Assembly (NCBI GenBank): GCA_002686885.1
Contig: NYYT01000010.1
Location: forward strand, 36,120 to 68,753
DNA: 32,634 bases
From: Pedosphaera sp.
GTDB taxonomy: Bacteria > Verrucomicrobiota > Verrucomicrobiia > Limisphaerales > AAA164-E04
Reading direction: 5' to 3'
In this document: positions 24,685-32,593 of the stretch, in pieces
Layout: each line of letters begins with the position of its first letter
Numbering within the stretch: the first letter of the stretch is position 1
The notes under the pieces: model-generated
What the model saw: only the letters and a program-made list of their open reading frames with translations
Told to the model about the DNA's origin: nothing
Databases searched by the model: none
Translations under genes and position numbers: made by a program

Positions 24685-26155
24685 GCATCATTATCTTGCT
24701 TGTGATCTGGGGGCTGAGAGCGGTCGGCTCATGGCGGGTCATCTTTGCGATGGCCGCTTGCGACTGGAGGAAATCCACCGCTTTCCCAACCAGCCCGTAC
24801 AGGAGGCAGAGAGTCTTCGTTGGGATCTGGATGCCCTGCAGACGGCCATTGAGGTCGGGCTCCACAAGGCTGCTCAAACGGGGGTGGATTATCAAAGTAT
24901 CAGCTGTGATTCCTGGGGGGTGGATTACGTGCTCTACGATGCTCAAGGCCAACGCATGCAGCCAGCCTTTCACTACCGCGATCCTCGCACGGCCAGAGGA
25001 GTGAAGACCATTCTCAATCGCATGCCCTGGGAAAGCATCTTTGCCGAATCAGGGATTCAATTCATGCCCCTCAATGCCCTGTTTCAGTTGGGAGCCGAAG
25101 CGCCTGAGCGACTGGCCTCAGCGCAAACTTTGCTGGGAGTCGGGGATGCCTTCAATCATTGGTTGGGGGGAAAACCTGCTCTGGAAGTTTCCATGGCCAG
25201 TACTTTTCAGCTGTATCACCCCATGAAACGCGCTTGGTCTGAAGCCCTGGTGGCAGCTGCAGGCCTGCGAGCCGAACAGCTCCCCGAACTGGTTCCATCG
25301 GGGACTATCACAGGTACCCTCAGCCAGGGTCTGATGGAGCGCACGGGTCTGGGAGCCATGAAGGTAGTGGCCACCTGTTCGCATGACACTGGAGCTGCGG
25401 TGGCGGCCGTTCCGGTTTCAGTGGATGATTCGGGTTCCTGGGCCTACCTCAGTTCCGGCACCTGGTCCTTGATGGGGGTGGAACGTGCGGCACCCATTTT
25501 AAGCGATGGGTGCCGAGAATTGAATTACACCAACGAGGTGGGTCATGGTCATTCCATCCGCCTCCTCAAAAATCTCAGCGGTATGTGGCTGCTGCAGGAG
25601 TGTCGTCGGGCCTGGGAAGCGGAGGGAGAGGCCTATGATTATCAGGCGCTCACTGAGATGGCTCAGAAGGCGGAGCCCTGGGTTTCCTTGATCCAGCCCT
25701 CGCATCCGAGATTCCTGGCACCCGGTGGTATGCCCGAGCGGATCGCTGCCTATTGTCAGGAAACCGGGCAGCCAGTGCCCGCCAGCAAGGGGGCCATGGT
25801 GCGCTGCCTACTCGAGAGCCTGGCCTTGCTCTACCGTCAATCTCTGCAGGATCTGGAAACCTTGACCGATCAAACCATCCAAACCCTTCATATTGTCGGG
25901 GGAGGTAGTCAAAATCAGCTCCTCAACCAGTGGACAGCCGATGCGCTTCAACGTACGGTGGTGGCAGGGCCTGTCGAGGCCACCGCCGTGGGCAACCTCA
26001 TGATCCAGGCCATTGCTCTGGGACAGGTGAAGGACCTCCATCAGGCTCGAGCGATGGTGGCCCGATCCTTCCCGACCACCACCTACCTGCCTTTGAATGC
26101 TTCATCGGGGCATGCGGCATGGGAACGCTTTGCCTCCCTGCCTGCTGATGCCTGA
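24677..26155 (+). CDS. rhaB: Rhamnulokinase
   Basis: A 492-residue FGGY-family sugar kinase of normal RhaB length (E. coli is about 489). Signatures are LACDLGAESGRLMAG at the start, SCDSWGVDYVLYD, HYRDPRT, CSHDTGAAVAAVP, SSGTWSLMG and the terminal VGGGSQNQLLNQWTADAL. It phosphorylates L-rhamnulose, or a related deoxyketose, to the 1-phosphate substrate of the aldolase upstream. The ATG at 24677 gives the normal N-terminus, and the frame upstream of it is inside the aldolase gene. It is the last gene of the cluster and is followed by a terminator. No rhamnose isomerase RhaA is nearby. Confidence 0.92.
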   Translation: MSEHHYLACDLGAESGRLMAGHLCDGRLRLEEIHRFPNQPVQEAESLRWDLDALQTAIEVGLHKAAQTGVDYQSISCDSWGVDYVLYDAQGQRMQPAFHYRDPRTARGVKTILNRMPWESIFAESGIQFMPLNALFQLGAEAPERLASAQTLLGVGDAFNHWLGGKPALEVSMASTFQLYHPMKRAWSEALVAAAGLRAEQLPELVPSGTITGTLSQGLMERTGLGAMKVVATCSHDTGAAVAAVPVSVDDSGSWAYLSSGTWSLMGVERAAPILSDGCRELNYTNEVGHGHSIRLLKNLSGMWLLQECRRAWEAEGEAYDYQALTEMAQKAEPWVSLIQPSHPRFLAPGGMPERIAAYCQETGQPVPASKGAMVRCLLESLALLYRQSLQDLETLTDQTIQTLHIVGGGSQNQLLNQWTADALQRTVVAGPVEATAVGNLMIQAIALGQVKDLHQARAMVARSFPTTTYLPLNASSGHAAWERFASLPADA

Positions 26156-26191
26156 GAGGGGATGCTCCGCATGGTTCCTTCAGGCTCTTTT
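26150..26191 (+). terminator. Rho-independent terminator after rhaB
   Basis: GCCTGA-G-AGG (26150-26159) pairs with CCTTCAGGC (26177-26185) as a 9-bp stem with one bulged base, and an inner ATGC/GCAT stem helps close it. TCTTTT follows at 26186-26191. It overlaps the rhaB stop codon. Confidence 0.6.
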
Positions 26192-26403
26192 CGTGCCGGC
26201 TCTGGTGGGAGTCTCTGTTCTCCTGGCGTGTAATCCTTCGTAGTTTTTTCAACATGCCGCTCTTCGTTCGCGGCTGCGCAAAAACCCTGCCTGAAGCGTT
26301 TTGCCAGGTTGCTTGGTGGGCGAGCCCATTCCTGCACTGCAAGTGGGCAGCAGTTCGAGCCTCGCGCAGTCGTGTGAGCTCCTTTACACGGCCACCTTTC
26401 TGT

Positions 26404-26988
26404 TCAGGCCGGCTCGATGTGCTGCCACTCAGCCAGCATGTTCCTCAACCGTTCGACCGGTAACCCCACCACGTTGGTGAACGAGCCTTTGAGTTCGCTC
26501 AGGATGAGTTCGGCGTGTTCCTGAATCGCATAGCCCCCCGCTTTGTCGAGGGGTTGGATCCGCGCCAGGTAGGTGCGAATCACTTCTGCGCTCAATTTTT
26601 GAAAATGTACGTCGGTGCTCTCTGCCTGCAGCAGGCATCGGCGGGTACTCCACTGAATCAGCGCTACCCCGGTAATGACCTGGTGGGTTTTGCCCGACAG
26701 AGTCTTGAGGTTACCAAAGGCCTGAGCCAGATCGGCGGGTTTGCCAAAGGAACGCCTGCCCAGTGCCACGACTGTGTCACTGCCGATGACCAGTGCCTTG
26801 GGGTGACGTGCGGCCACAGCTCGGGCCTTGAGCCAGGCATTGGCCTGTGCCGTTTCTCCAGGGGTCAGCCAGGAGGGGGCGATTTCGTCGGCATGGGATA
26901 CATCGACCTCGAAGCGCCTGAGAACGGTCCGAAGCAATTGCTGTCGACGCGGGGACTGCGAAGCAAGAATGACAGGTGGCAGTCTCAT
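26404..26988 (-). CDS. maf: Maf-like nucleotide pyrophosphatase
   Basis: A 194-residue Maf/Ham1-fold protein. The N-terminal ILASQSPRRQQLL holds the phosphate-binding SxSPRR motif; VIGSDTVVALG carries the catalytic-site Asp, and DKAGGYAIQEHAELIL and GSFTNVVGLP are standard. Maf proteins hydrolyse non-canonical or canonical nucleoside triphosphates (dTTP, UTP, CTP or modified forms). The ATG overlaps the stop of the DUF1802 gene (ATGA), so translation is coupled; the longer frame to 27063 lies inside that gene. It is convergent with rhaB. Confidence 0.93.
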   Translation of the reverse strand: MRLPPVILASQSPRRQQLLRTVLRRFEVDVSHADEIAPSWLTPGETAQANAWLKARAVAARHPKALVIGSDTVVALGRRSFGKPADLAQAFGNLKTLSGKTHQVITGVALIQWSTRRCLLQAESTDVHFQKLSAEVIRTYLARIQPLDKAGGYAIQEHAELILSELKGSFTNVVGLPVERLRNMLAEWQHIEPA

Positions 26989-27545
26989 GACAGCGCCCTG
27001 TGAAAGGCATTTTTTTTGGCTTCGAAGGCCTGCGGGTTCAGCACGGGTGAGGTCGAGGCCCATTCAGGGGCCTCTTCCAGTTCCACCCATGAGCGGCAGC
27101 CTTCGTAGGCATCGGACATGGGGATCGGGGTGGGGCGAGTCAGTCGATGCACCTCAACCAGCAGGGCGTGCAGTCGATAGGTGGTGCCATAGGCCATGCG
27201 TTCTTCAAGGACCTCATTCTGCCAGACGTGCTGGTCCTGCAGGGCCTGTATCTGATCAGGATGTTCCAGCTGATGGTGGCCGACCACTGCACAGGCAAAC
27301 TCAATGGGGATGAGACCGGGCTCGGAAGCGGGCTGGTCCCTCCGTTGGAGCCGCTCCATCCAGGATGGGACGATGCGCACGGCCTGCTGGTGAAACTGAG
27401 TCGGGAAGAGCCAGAAGCGCGAGTGGCGAATTTCGAAGCCACCAGGCCCTTCATCGAGACCTCCCTTGCGAAAAATCAGGATCTGCTCCCCATGCCCAAG
27501 TGCCTCCACCACTGCCGACCACTCCTTGAATGCTGCTTTGACCAC
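26985..27545 (-). CDS. DUF1802 family protein
   Basis: A 186-residue protein with the DUF1802 opening AFKEWSAVVEALGHGEQILIFRKGG and FWLFPTQFHQQ, from recall of the family. The function is not known. The only in-frame start at the right place is a GTG at 27545, with AGAAAG immediately before it; the next ATG would lose the conserved N-terminus. It is translationally coupled to maf, and divergent from the sulfatase at 27664. Confidence 0.8.
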   Translation of the reverse strand: MVKAAFKEWSAVVEALGHGEQILIFRKGGLDEGPGGFEIRHSRFWLFPTQFHQQAVRIVPSWMERLQRRDQPASEPGLIPIEFACAVVGHHQLEHPDQIQALQDQHVWQNEVLEERMAYGTTYRLHALLVEVHRLTRPTPIPMSDAYEGCRSWVELEEAPEWASTSPVLNPQAFEAKKNAFHRALS

Positions 27546-27615
27546 CTTTCTAAGTTAAACCACCCGCCGGGCATGTGCAACGGAGCCCGTGCCTTGAGGA
27601 CTTTCCTGCTTTATG

Positions 27616-27632
27616 CCTCGCCGCAGGCGAGG
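27616..27632. promoter_or_regulatory. Perfect 7-bp hairpin in the divergent DUF1802/sulfatase spacer
   Basis: CCTCGCC (27616-27622), a GCA loop and GGCGAGG (27626-27632) form an exact GC-rich stem. It sits 32 bp before the sulfatase start. It could be an operator, a hairpin in the sulfatase leader, or a REP-like element; no T-tract follows. Confidence 0.4.
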
Positions 27633-27663
27633 ATCGAGTCTATCATGATGTTTCCTCCAAGCC

Positions 27664-29205
27664 ATGCGATCACTCCTTGCCATGAAATCGTGTCTTGCCG
27701 CCTTGGGCATGCTTCTCGGGATGACGGTCCTTCCTCTGGAAGCGCGACCCCCCAATGTCATTTTTTTTCTGGTCGATGATCTGGGATGGAGTGATCTCGG
27801 TTGTTATGGGAGTCGCTTTCATGAAACGCCTCACATGGATCAACTGGCCCGTGAAGGGGTGCGATTTGATCAGGCCTACGCCACCTGTCATGTCTGTTCC
27901 CCCAGTCGCGCCAGTATTCTGACAGGGAAATACCCCGCACGCCTGGACTTGACCGAATGGCTGGGGGGGCGCCCTGAAAGGCCATTCGAAGCCTTGCACA
28001 GCGCTCAAAAGCAGACCGCACTGCCTCTAGGGGAGAAGACCCTGGCAGAGACCTTGAAGGGACATGGCTATGCCACTGCCAACTACGGTAAGGCGCACCT
28101 CAATCGAGATCCCAGGACCTATGGCTTTGATGAGGCCATCACCGGATGGGTGCGCTCTTACTACCACCCCTTTTCGCCTCAGTATGAGAAAAGCCTTCCT
28201 TCGCAGGAGGGGGATTATTTTACGGATCGACTGACCGATGCGGTCATCGATTTCATCGAGCGGAAAAAAGATCAACCCTTCTTTGTGCATCTCGAACACT
28301 TTGCCGTCCACGACCCCATCCAGGGGCGCAAGGATCTGGTTGCCAAGTATGAGGCCAAGCGCCGGGCACCATCGCCCTCTGCAGGGCCGACCTTTCTTTT
28401 GGAGCCCAACCCGGATGGTCCGCTCCCTTCACCGGAGGCGCTGAAGGCCCTGCAGACCAACGATACACTTCAGGCACATCAGGATCAGCGTGTGTGGTGG
28501 GTGAAGCAGGTGCAGGACAACGCCCAGTTTGCGGCCATGCTGGAGGCGACCGATGAGAGCTTGGGGAGGATCCGAGCCAAGCTCGGAGAACTGGGACTGG
28601 CGGAGAACACCATCCTCATTTTTACGGGAGACAACGGTGGGATGTCTGCTTCCAATCAATACCGAGGGGTGCATCACCCCCGAGAGGTGCTCGATCGCCG
28701 CTTTGCCTCTTCCAACTTGCCTTTGCGGGGAGCCAAGGGGTGGAACTACGAGGGGGGTATCCGCGTACCCCTGATCGTGCATTGGCCTGGTCGAGTCAAG
28801 GCAGGAAGCACTTCTCAGGCCATGGTCATTGGCACAGACTTTTACCCCACTCTGCTGGAGATGACCGGTCACCCACTGCTTCCCCATCAGCATGTGGATG
28901 GGCAGAGCTTCGTGCCAGCCCTGCTCGGGCAAGCCCATGATCGTGGGGCCCTCTTCTGGCACTTCCCTCACTACAGCAACCACGGCTATCAAAGCCCGGG
29001 AGGGGCCATCCGCCTGGGAGACTACAAGCTCCTCGAATACTATGAAAATGAAACCGTTCAGCTCTTCAACCTGAAGACCGACCTTGGGGAGCAGCAGGAT
29101 CTCTCCGGGCTTCAACCAGCCATGGTGGAACAACTCCGCTCCCGGTTACATGCCTGGCGGCGCGAGGTCGATGCGAAGATGCCCATGCCGAAGCAGGGAT
29201 CATGA
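27664..29205 (+). CDS. Exported sulfatase
   Basis: A 513-residue formylglycine sulfatase with a signal peptide (about residues 1-27, ending PLEARPP). Metal ligands Asp38-Asp39 are in LVDDLGWSDLGCYG, and the modification motif is C-S-P-S-R at 78-82 with Cys78. Later motifs are GKAHLN and TGDNGGMSASNQ. Its middle region differs strongly from the first sulfatase at 925-2340, so the two are unlikely to share a substrate. The start may be ATG 27664 or ATG 27682; neither has a clear Shine-Dalgarno site. It faces the DUF1802 gene divergently and stands alone or with the downstream cupin gene 199 bp away. Confidence 0.93.
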   Translation: MRSLLAMKSCLAALGMLLGMTVLPLEARPPNVIFFLVDDLGWSDLGCYGSRFHETPHMDQLAREGVRFDQAYATCHVCSPSRASILTGKYPARLDLTEWLGGRPERPFEALHSAQKQTALPLGEKTLAETLKGHGYATANYGKAHLNRDPRTYGFDEAITGWVRSYYHPFSPQYEKSLPSQEGDYFTDRLTDAVIDFIERKKDQPFFVHLEHFAVHDPIQGRKDLVAKYEAKRRAPSPSAGPTFLLEPNPDGPLPSPEALKALQTNDTLQAHQDQRVWWVKQVQDNAQFAAMLEATDESLGRIRAKLGELGLAENTILIFTGDNGGMSASNQYRGVHHPREVLDRRFASSNLPLRGAKGWNYEGGIRVPLIVHWPGRVKAGSTSQAMVIGTDFYPTLLEMTGHPLLPHQHVDGQSFVPALLGQAHDRGALFWHFPHYSNHGYQSPGGAIRLGDYKLLEYYENETVQLFNLKTDLGEQQDLSGLQPAMVEQLRSRLHAWRREVDAKMPMPKQGS

Positions 29206-29350
29206 AAGCTTCGATGGAGTGGAACAAGGTTCACTGATGACTCTGATATTGAAGCCAATAACGCTTGCCTCTCTCAGGTGAAATCATCAGAATTTGGCAC
29301 TCCCAACGAGATCGCAGTTCCTTGGCTTTCTTGGCCCTGCCGCTCATTGA

Positions 29351-29364
29351 TTGGGTAGACCCAA
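29351..29364. promoter_or_regulatory. TTGGGT-AG-ACCCAA dyad upstream of the PMI-like gene
   Basis: TTGGGT (29351-29356) and ACCCAA (29359-29364) are exact complements separated by 2 nt, about 40 bp before the ATG at 29405 and followed by a run of T's. With so small a loop it is more like a regulator-binding dyad than a hairpin. Confidence 0.35.
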
Positions 29365-29404
29365 CACATCAAATTTTTTTCAATACCTACTAGATTATTT
29401 GTCC

Positions 29405-30733
29405 ATGGCTGCTTCAACTTCCATTCTCTCGGATAAACTTCACGAATACCCTCAACAGGATGTGATCGATGGATCCAGCGCAGGACCGGATTCCGTGTTC
29501 GAGGATTGCCTCAACCAGCACGACGGCGTTCTGCAGCTGCTGCACCGTTACGCCGGCCGGACCTTCTGCACACCGGGTAAGCGACTTCGTCTTGATGCCC
29601 AATCGTATTATCCGGATTACATGAATGGGACCGGACTCGATGAGCTCTGGATGTGCTGCACTGTTCCCATTGTGACCGGTGTGATTGACACGCGCACCAA
29701 CAAGGCGCCCTTTCGTGAGGGTGAATCGCACGTGCTGACCCCAAATGGCCAGGTCATCTCGCTGCAGGACTTGATCGTCGCTAGTCCAGAAGCCGTGATC
29801 GGTGAGAAGATGGCAGCGTTTTCCAAATCGCTGTTCGGAAACCCAACCTGGCCTATCGTATCCAAGAAGTTTGACAACCTGAATCCGATCCCACATCACC
29901 TCCACTGGGCCAAATGGGAGGTTTACGATATCAATTCCTATGATAACCCTGGGGTCAGTCCGTCGCACTATCACACCACTGCGATGGGCTTGTACCCGTT
30001 CGTGAACAAGGATGAGTTCCTGGCATGTATGAAGCGCTTTGGAAAGGGCGCCTACAACGATGTGCGGCATTTGTCTCCTCATACCATGATGCATATCGAT
30101 AATGGGTTTGTCATGCCCAACGGTGTGCTGCACTCGCCGACCGATCTCTGTACGCACGAGCTTCACGTCACAATGGATGAGCACTTTCTAGCTGAGGATT
30201 TGACACTTGATGGCCGTATTGGCGCCGCCGATGCGTTTTACGCCTGCCGAGAGGAAGACTATCCCAAAGACCGACATGAAGATTGGGAATTTCTGGTGGA
30301 TACATTCGACTTCGCCGCCAACCAGGACCCCGACTTCGTCCGCAAGAATGCCCGACCGGCCATCCCTGCCGACAAATTTACTGGAGACGGTGTGGAGGCA
30401 AAGTGGATCATTTACGGTGATTTTCTGGGTGATCAGAAATGCTCCATCCTTCGTCTTATTTTGGCGCCCGGCGCCAAGACGCAATTCTGTCCTGAGAGTC
30501 CTGCGCTCTTCCACACCAATGGAGGCAGCGGCCGGGTTGGAAAACTCGAAGTGCGCTATCACCAGGACATGAAGCTCGGTGAAATCTATCCTGAAATCGG
30601 GTTCATCACTCAGGCCGCACTCGCAAACGGTGGCGTCGAAATCGCCAACACGGGCAGTGAGCCACTCGTGCTGACCTTTGATTTCCCTCAAAACGCGCAT
30701 TCCCAAACACCCGGTGTGGCCTCTGCGAATTAG
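29405..30733 (+). CDS. Divergent type I phosphomannose-isomerase-like cupin protein
   Basis: A 442-residue protein with no exact family I can name. Its order of segments follows type I mannose-6-phosphate isomerase: DELWMCCTVP (GEsWe region), LTPNGQVISLQDLIVASPEAVIGEKM, then PIPHHLHW (161-168) at the place of the PMI P-x-x-Q-x-H metal segment, SHYHTTAMGLYPFV (187-200) at the HKPEMA region, and MPNGVLHSPTDLCTHELHV (237-255) at the GTPHAY region. The normal Gln and Glu ligands appear replaced: His164/His165 stands at the Gln and Thr/Ala at the Glu position, while His167 and His243 remain. No signal peptide is seen. ATG 29405 is chosen over a TTG at 29351. Function may be sugar isomerisation or another cupin reaction. 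Confidence 0.55.
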   Translation: MAASTSILSDKLHEYPQQDVIDGSSAGPDSVFEDCLNQHDGVLQLLHRYAGRTFCTPGKRLRLDAQSYYPDYMNGTGLDELWMCCTVPIVTGVIDTRTNKAPFREGESHVLTPNGQVISLQDLIVASPEAVIGEKMAAFSKSLFGNPTWPIVSKKFDNLNPIPHHLHWAKWEVYDINSYDNPGVSPSHYHTTAMGLYPFVNKDEFLACMKRFGKGAYNDVRHLSPHTMMHIDNGFVMPNGVLHSPTDLCTHELHVTMDEHFLAEDLTLDGRIGAADAFYACREEDYPKDRHEDWEFLVDTFDFAANQDPDFVRKNARPAIPADKFTGDGVEAKWIIYGDFLGDQKCSILRLILAPGAKTQFCPESPALFHTNGGSGRVGKLEVRYHQDMKLGEIYPEIGFITQAALANGGVEIANTGSEPLVLTFDFPQNAHSQTPGVASAN

Positions 30734-31187
30734 GGTAGGTTCCCAACGACTCGATAGGGTTGAACAAAGGGTAGGACCCTCTCAGAACGTTCCTTGAACG
30801 ACTCTCTGCTTCAAGGGTGGATACCCAGTTGGGGGTTTTTCGTTGGCTGGCGCGAAGTGAGGTATTGGACGGGATGTGTTCTTTTATGACATAGAGAATG
30901 GATTTGCCCTCAAAAGCCCATGACGCCCGCGCAATGCATCCCATCAGTGTGTCTGGTAGCCAAGAGACCGGTGGCGCTCGTTTGCCCGGGTTTGACCGCC
31001 CTGACTGAGTGACTCAGTCCTTTGGATCATCACAAAGAGAACACTCGCCCTATCAGCTAGGGTTGGTGATTTGGGGGGACCATTCTTGCCACGTTCAAAA
31101 AAAAAACCATTTTTTACTCTGCACGGTTCGTTGAATGCTTTACAAACATAGAGTCCCCACAATGGTTACCACCCAAAGGTTATCTCT
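30734..31187. other. 454-bp intergenic region with several small hairpins, no gene seen
   Basis: No convincing coding frame lies here. Visible structures are AGGGT-AGG-ACCCT (30768-30780) just after the PMI-like gene; GACTGAG/CTCAGTC (31003-31009, 31013-31019), a 7-bp stem with a 3-nt loop; and CCCTA/TAGGG (31048-31052, 31058-31062) nested in ATCAC/GTGAT (31029-31033, 31066-31070). An A-run follows near 31099. The AAAGG at 31175-31179 serves as Shine-Dalgarno for the gene at 31188. The structured part could be a leader or a small RNA, which cannot be settled from sequence alone. Confidence 0.4.
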
Positions 31188-31958
31188 ATGAACGCGTATA
31201 CCCGTGTCCCCAGCTCGAACGTTCGATTCAAAAACCGCAACGCCTTCACCCTGATAGAACTACTTGTTGTGATCGCCATCATCGCTATTCTGGCGGGCAT
31301 GCTACTGCCGGCCCTAGGGAAGGCCAAAGCGAAAGGAAAATCGATTGCCTGCATCAACAATCTCAAACAAACCGGATTGGCCATGATGCTTTATTCGGAT
31401 GAGAACGATGATTACATTCCAAGGGGCAATGGTTACCCGTGGTTTTTAGCCTATATGCCTTACATGCCTGAGGGCGGCACGGATGAAGATTTCAGTGGTA
31501 TTCGAATATACAAATGCCCCAGTTATCCCAACCGTGATCCCAAAAAAAGACAGATCATTACTTACGTCATCAATGCATGGAAATTTGAAGGTCCCAATGA
31601 TCCGACGGGAAGCGAACAGGTTGGACCATCCAAGGTGACTGCTTTTCAGGAGCCAAGCAATACGGTGCACATCGGTGACAATGAGAACGGCTCCTGGCGT
31701 CCCATTGTCACGGGGATCCGGGATGCTGTCATGGATCTGAATGACGTATTTCGTCTCAATCAACTTCCGCTCAATGAGCAGAGCGGTCAATTAAACCCGG
31801 AGCGACGGATCGCTGCCAAACGGCACAACCAGGGATCCAACTGGGTATTCCTGGACGGGCATGCGGAGTATCTGGATTCGACGCGTGTGGTCAGTAACCT
31901 TTTCAGGGAAGAAAAAAACCCCAACGCAATCACCCGGATCACGCCCTCAGGTCGTTAA
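31188..31958 (+). CDS. Second pseudopilin-like protein
   Basis: A 256-residue protein with leader [19 protein letters not shown] and the helix [16 protein letters not shown], cleaved after Ala19 rather than the usual Gly. The C-terminal [19 protein letters not shown] resembles the DG ending of the protein at 3294-4040. The two share the N-terminal helix and the ending but little in between, and the DNA of the identical helix differs at many third positions, so they are not a recent duplicate. AAAGG about 10 nt upstream of ATG 31188 supports the start. Its role is presumably as an exported pseudopilin-like surface protein; no assembly genes are near. Confidence 0.85.
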   Translation: MNAYTRVPSSNVRFKNRNAFTLIELLVVIAIIAILAGMLLPALGKAKAKGKSIACINNLKQTGLAMMLYSDENDDYIPRGNGYPWFLAYMPYMPEGGTDEDFSGIRIYKCPSYPNRDPKKRQIITYVINAWKFEGPNDPTGSEQVGPSKVTAFQEPSNTVHIGDNENGSWRPIVTGIRDAVMDLNDVFRLNQLPLNEQSGQLNPERRIAAKRHNQGSNWVFLDGHAEYLDSTRVVSNLFREEKNPNAITRITPSGR

Positions 31959-32079
31959 TGGATGCCTCTTCGGCAGTCTTAATCAGCCAACTTTCCCGGA
32001 TGCTGGTTCAGGGTGGATCTTGTTCAAAGGACTGCCAGGCCATGGTTTTGAAGCATCCTGCCTCAAGCCAAGAAGAGCA

Positions 32080-32128
32080 TGGTGCTCCTGCAGGGACTCG
32101 AACCCCGATCGACGGTTTAGGAAACCGC
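32080..32128 (-). tRNA. 3' fragment of tRNA-Arg(CCU), probable attachment site
   Basis: On the minus strand this is the 3' part of a tRNA ending in the encoded CCA (32080-32082). It shows the 3' acceptor strand (complement 32084-32090), a T arm with TTCGAGT loop and 5-bp stem (32091-32107), a short variable loop, and an anticodon stem-loop (32112-32128) with loop TTCCTAA and anticodon CCU, so arginine. The 5' half is missing: neither a D arm nor the GCTCCTG acceptor strand needed to pair is present above 32128. An orphan 3' end like this is the usual remnant at the far side of an element that inserted into the intact tRNA gene, which then lies at the other end of the element. tRNA-Arg(CCU) genes are known integration targets (argW in E. 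coli). Confidence 0.75.
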
Positions 32129-32362
32129 AACGGGCATTTGCGCAACTTGTTGGTAATTAGGCAAACAAATGCAAAACAACATGTTGCAAAAAGTGACAAT
32201 GTGCAGCGATCGGCATATTTCGGCAAGAAAGTGCACGTTTTCTGCCACGCAAACGACACTCAACATGTAACTGCCTTTAAAAATTTTGGCAGTTATAAAT
32301 AATTGTGAAAAAGCGCCTAACACGCCTTGCCTTATCAGCTTCAAACCTTGAGGTTGATGATA
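32129..32362. promoter_or_regulatory. Putative recombination/control region at the element edge
   Basis: This stretch is visibly A/T-richer than the chromosome to its left and holds no gene. It contains three related decamers, CAACTTGTTG (32143-32152), CAACATGTTG (32177-32186, a perfect palindrome) and CAACATGTAA (32261-32270). It also has an imperfect 25-bp dyad at 32222-32246 around GTGCAC, and a perfect 8-bp inverted repeat TAACTGCC/GGCAGTTA (32268-32275, 32288-32295) around an A/T loop. Such sites could bind an integrase, excisionase or repressor; the third may also act as a terminator. From 31959 to 32079, before the tRNA fragment, I see nothing beyond a minor 4-bp hairpin. Confidence 0.45.
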
Positions 32363-32593
32363 ATGAAGGACAAAAAAGCAGATGCTGATTCACTGCTAAC
32401 CAAGCGCGAATTGGCCCAAAAACTGAAGGTCTCCGAAAGGACGATCACTAATCTTACTAATTCGCGGATGATTCCCGTCATCCGTATGGGCTACATTGTT
32501 CGATACGACTATGTAGAGTGTTTAAAGGTATTGAAAGATTCTCATACTGTTGAAGCTATTCGCATTGAACCCAGAGGAGGTTTCAATGCCTAA
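32363..32593 (+). CDS. Excisionase/AlpA-like HTH DNA-binding protein
   Basis: A 76-residue protein with a MerR-type winged helix as in excisionase-family (HTH_17) proteins: LLTKRELAQKLKVSERTITNLTNSRMIPVIRMGYIVRY. These small proteins direct excision or activate integrase genes in mobile elements. ATG 32363 is preferred because GAGG (32350-32353) lies 9 nt upstream; ATG 32357 would leave only 3 nt. Its low-GC codon use and position just inside the tRNA fragment mark it as part of an integrated element. It overlaps the next gene start, so the two are likely co-translated. Confidence 0.75.
   Translation: MKDKKADADSLLTKRELAQKLKVSERTITNLTNSRMIPVIRMGYIVRYDYVECLKVLKDSHTVEAIRIEPRGGFNA
32573..32580 (+). 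promoter_or_regulatory. Strong Shine-Dalgarno site for the partial gene at 32586
   Basis: AGAGGAGG ends 5 nt before the ATG at 32586. Most chromosomal genes in the window have weaker sites, so this stands out and supports that start. Confidence 0.6.

Noticed and set aside
21346-26155. A Planctomycetes/Verrucomicrobia microcompartment locus for fucose and rhamnose
   Set aside because: The aldolase and kinase fit, but no shell protein, CoA-acylating aldehyde dehydrogenase or acetate kinase is present.
29351-29404. An 18-residue N-terminal extension of the PMI-like protein from a TTG
   Set aside because: It would start inside the TTGGGT dyad, has no Shine-Dalgarno site and adds no conserved sequence; the ATG at 29405 is better.
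31040-31070. Short resemblance to the 16S rRNA segment containing CTATCAGCTAG and TTGGTGA
   Set aside because: Only about 18 bases match and a 2-base insertion is needed; no flanking rRNA sequence is seen, so chance is the likelier explanation.
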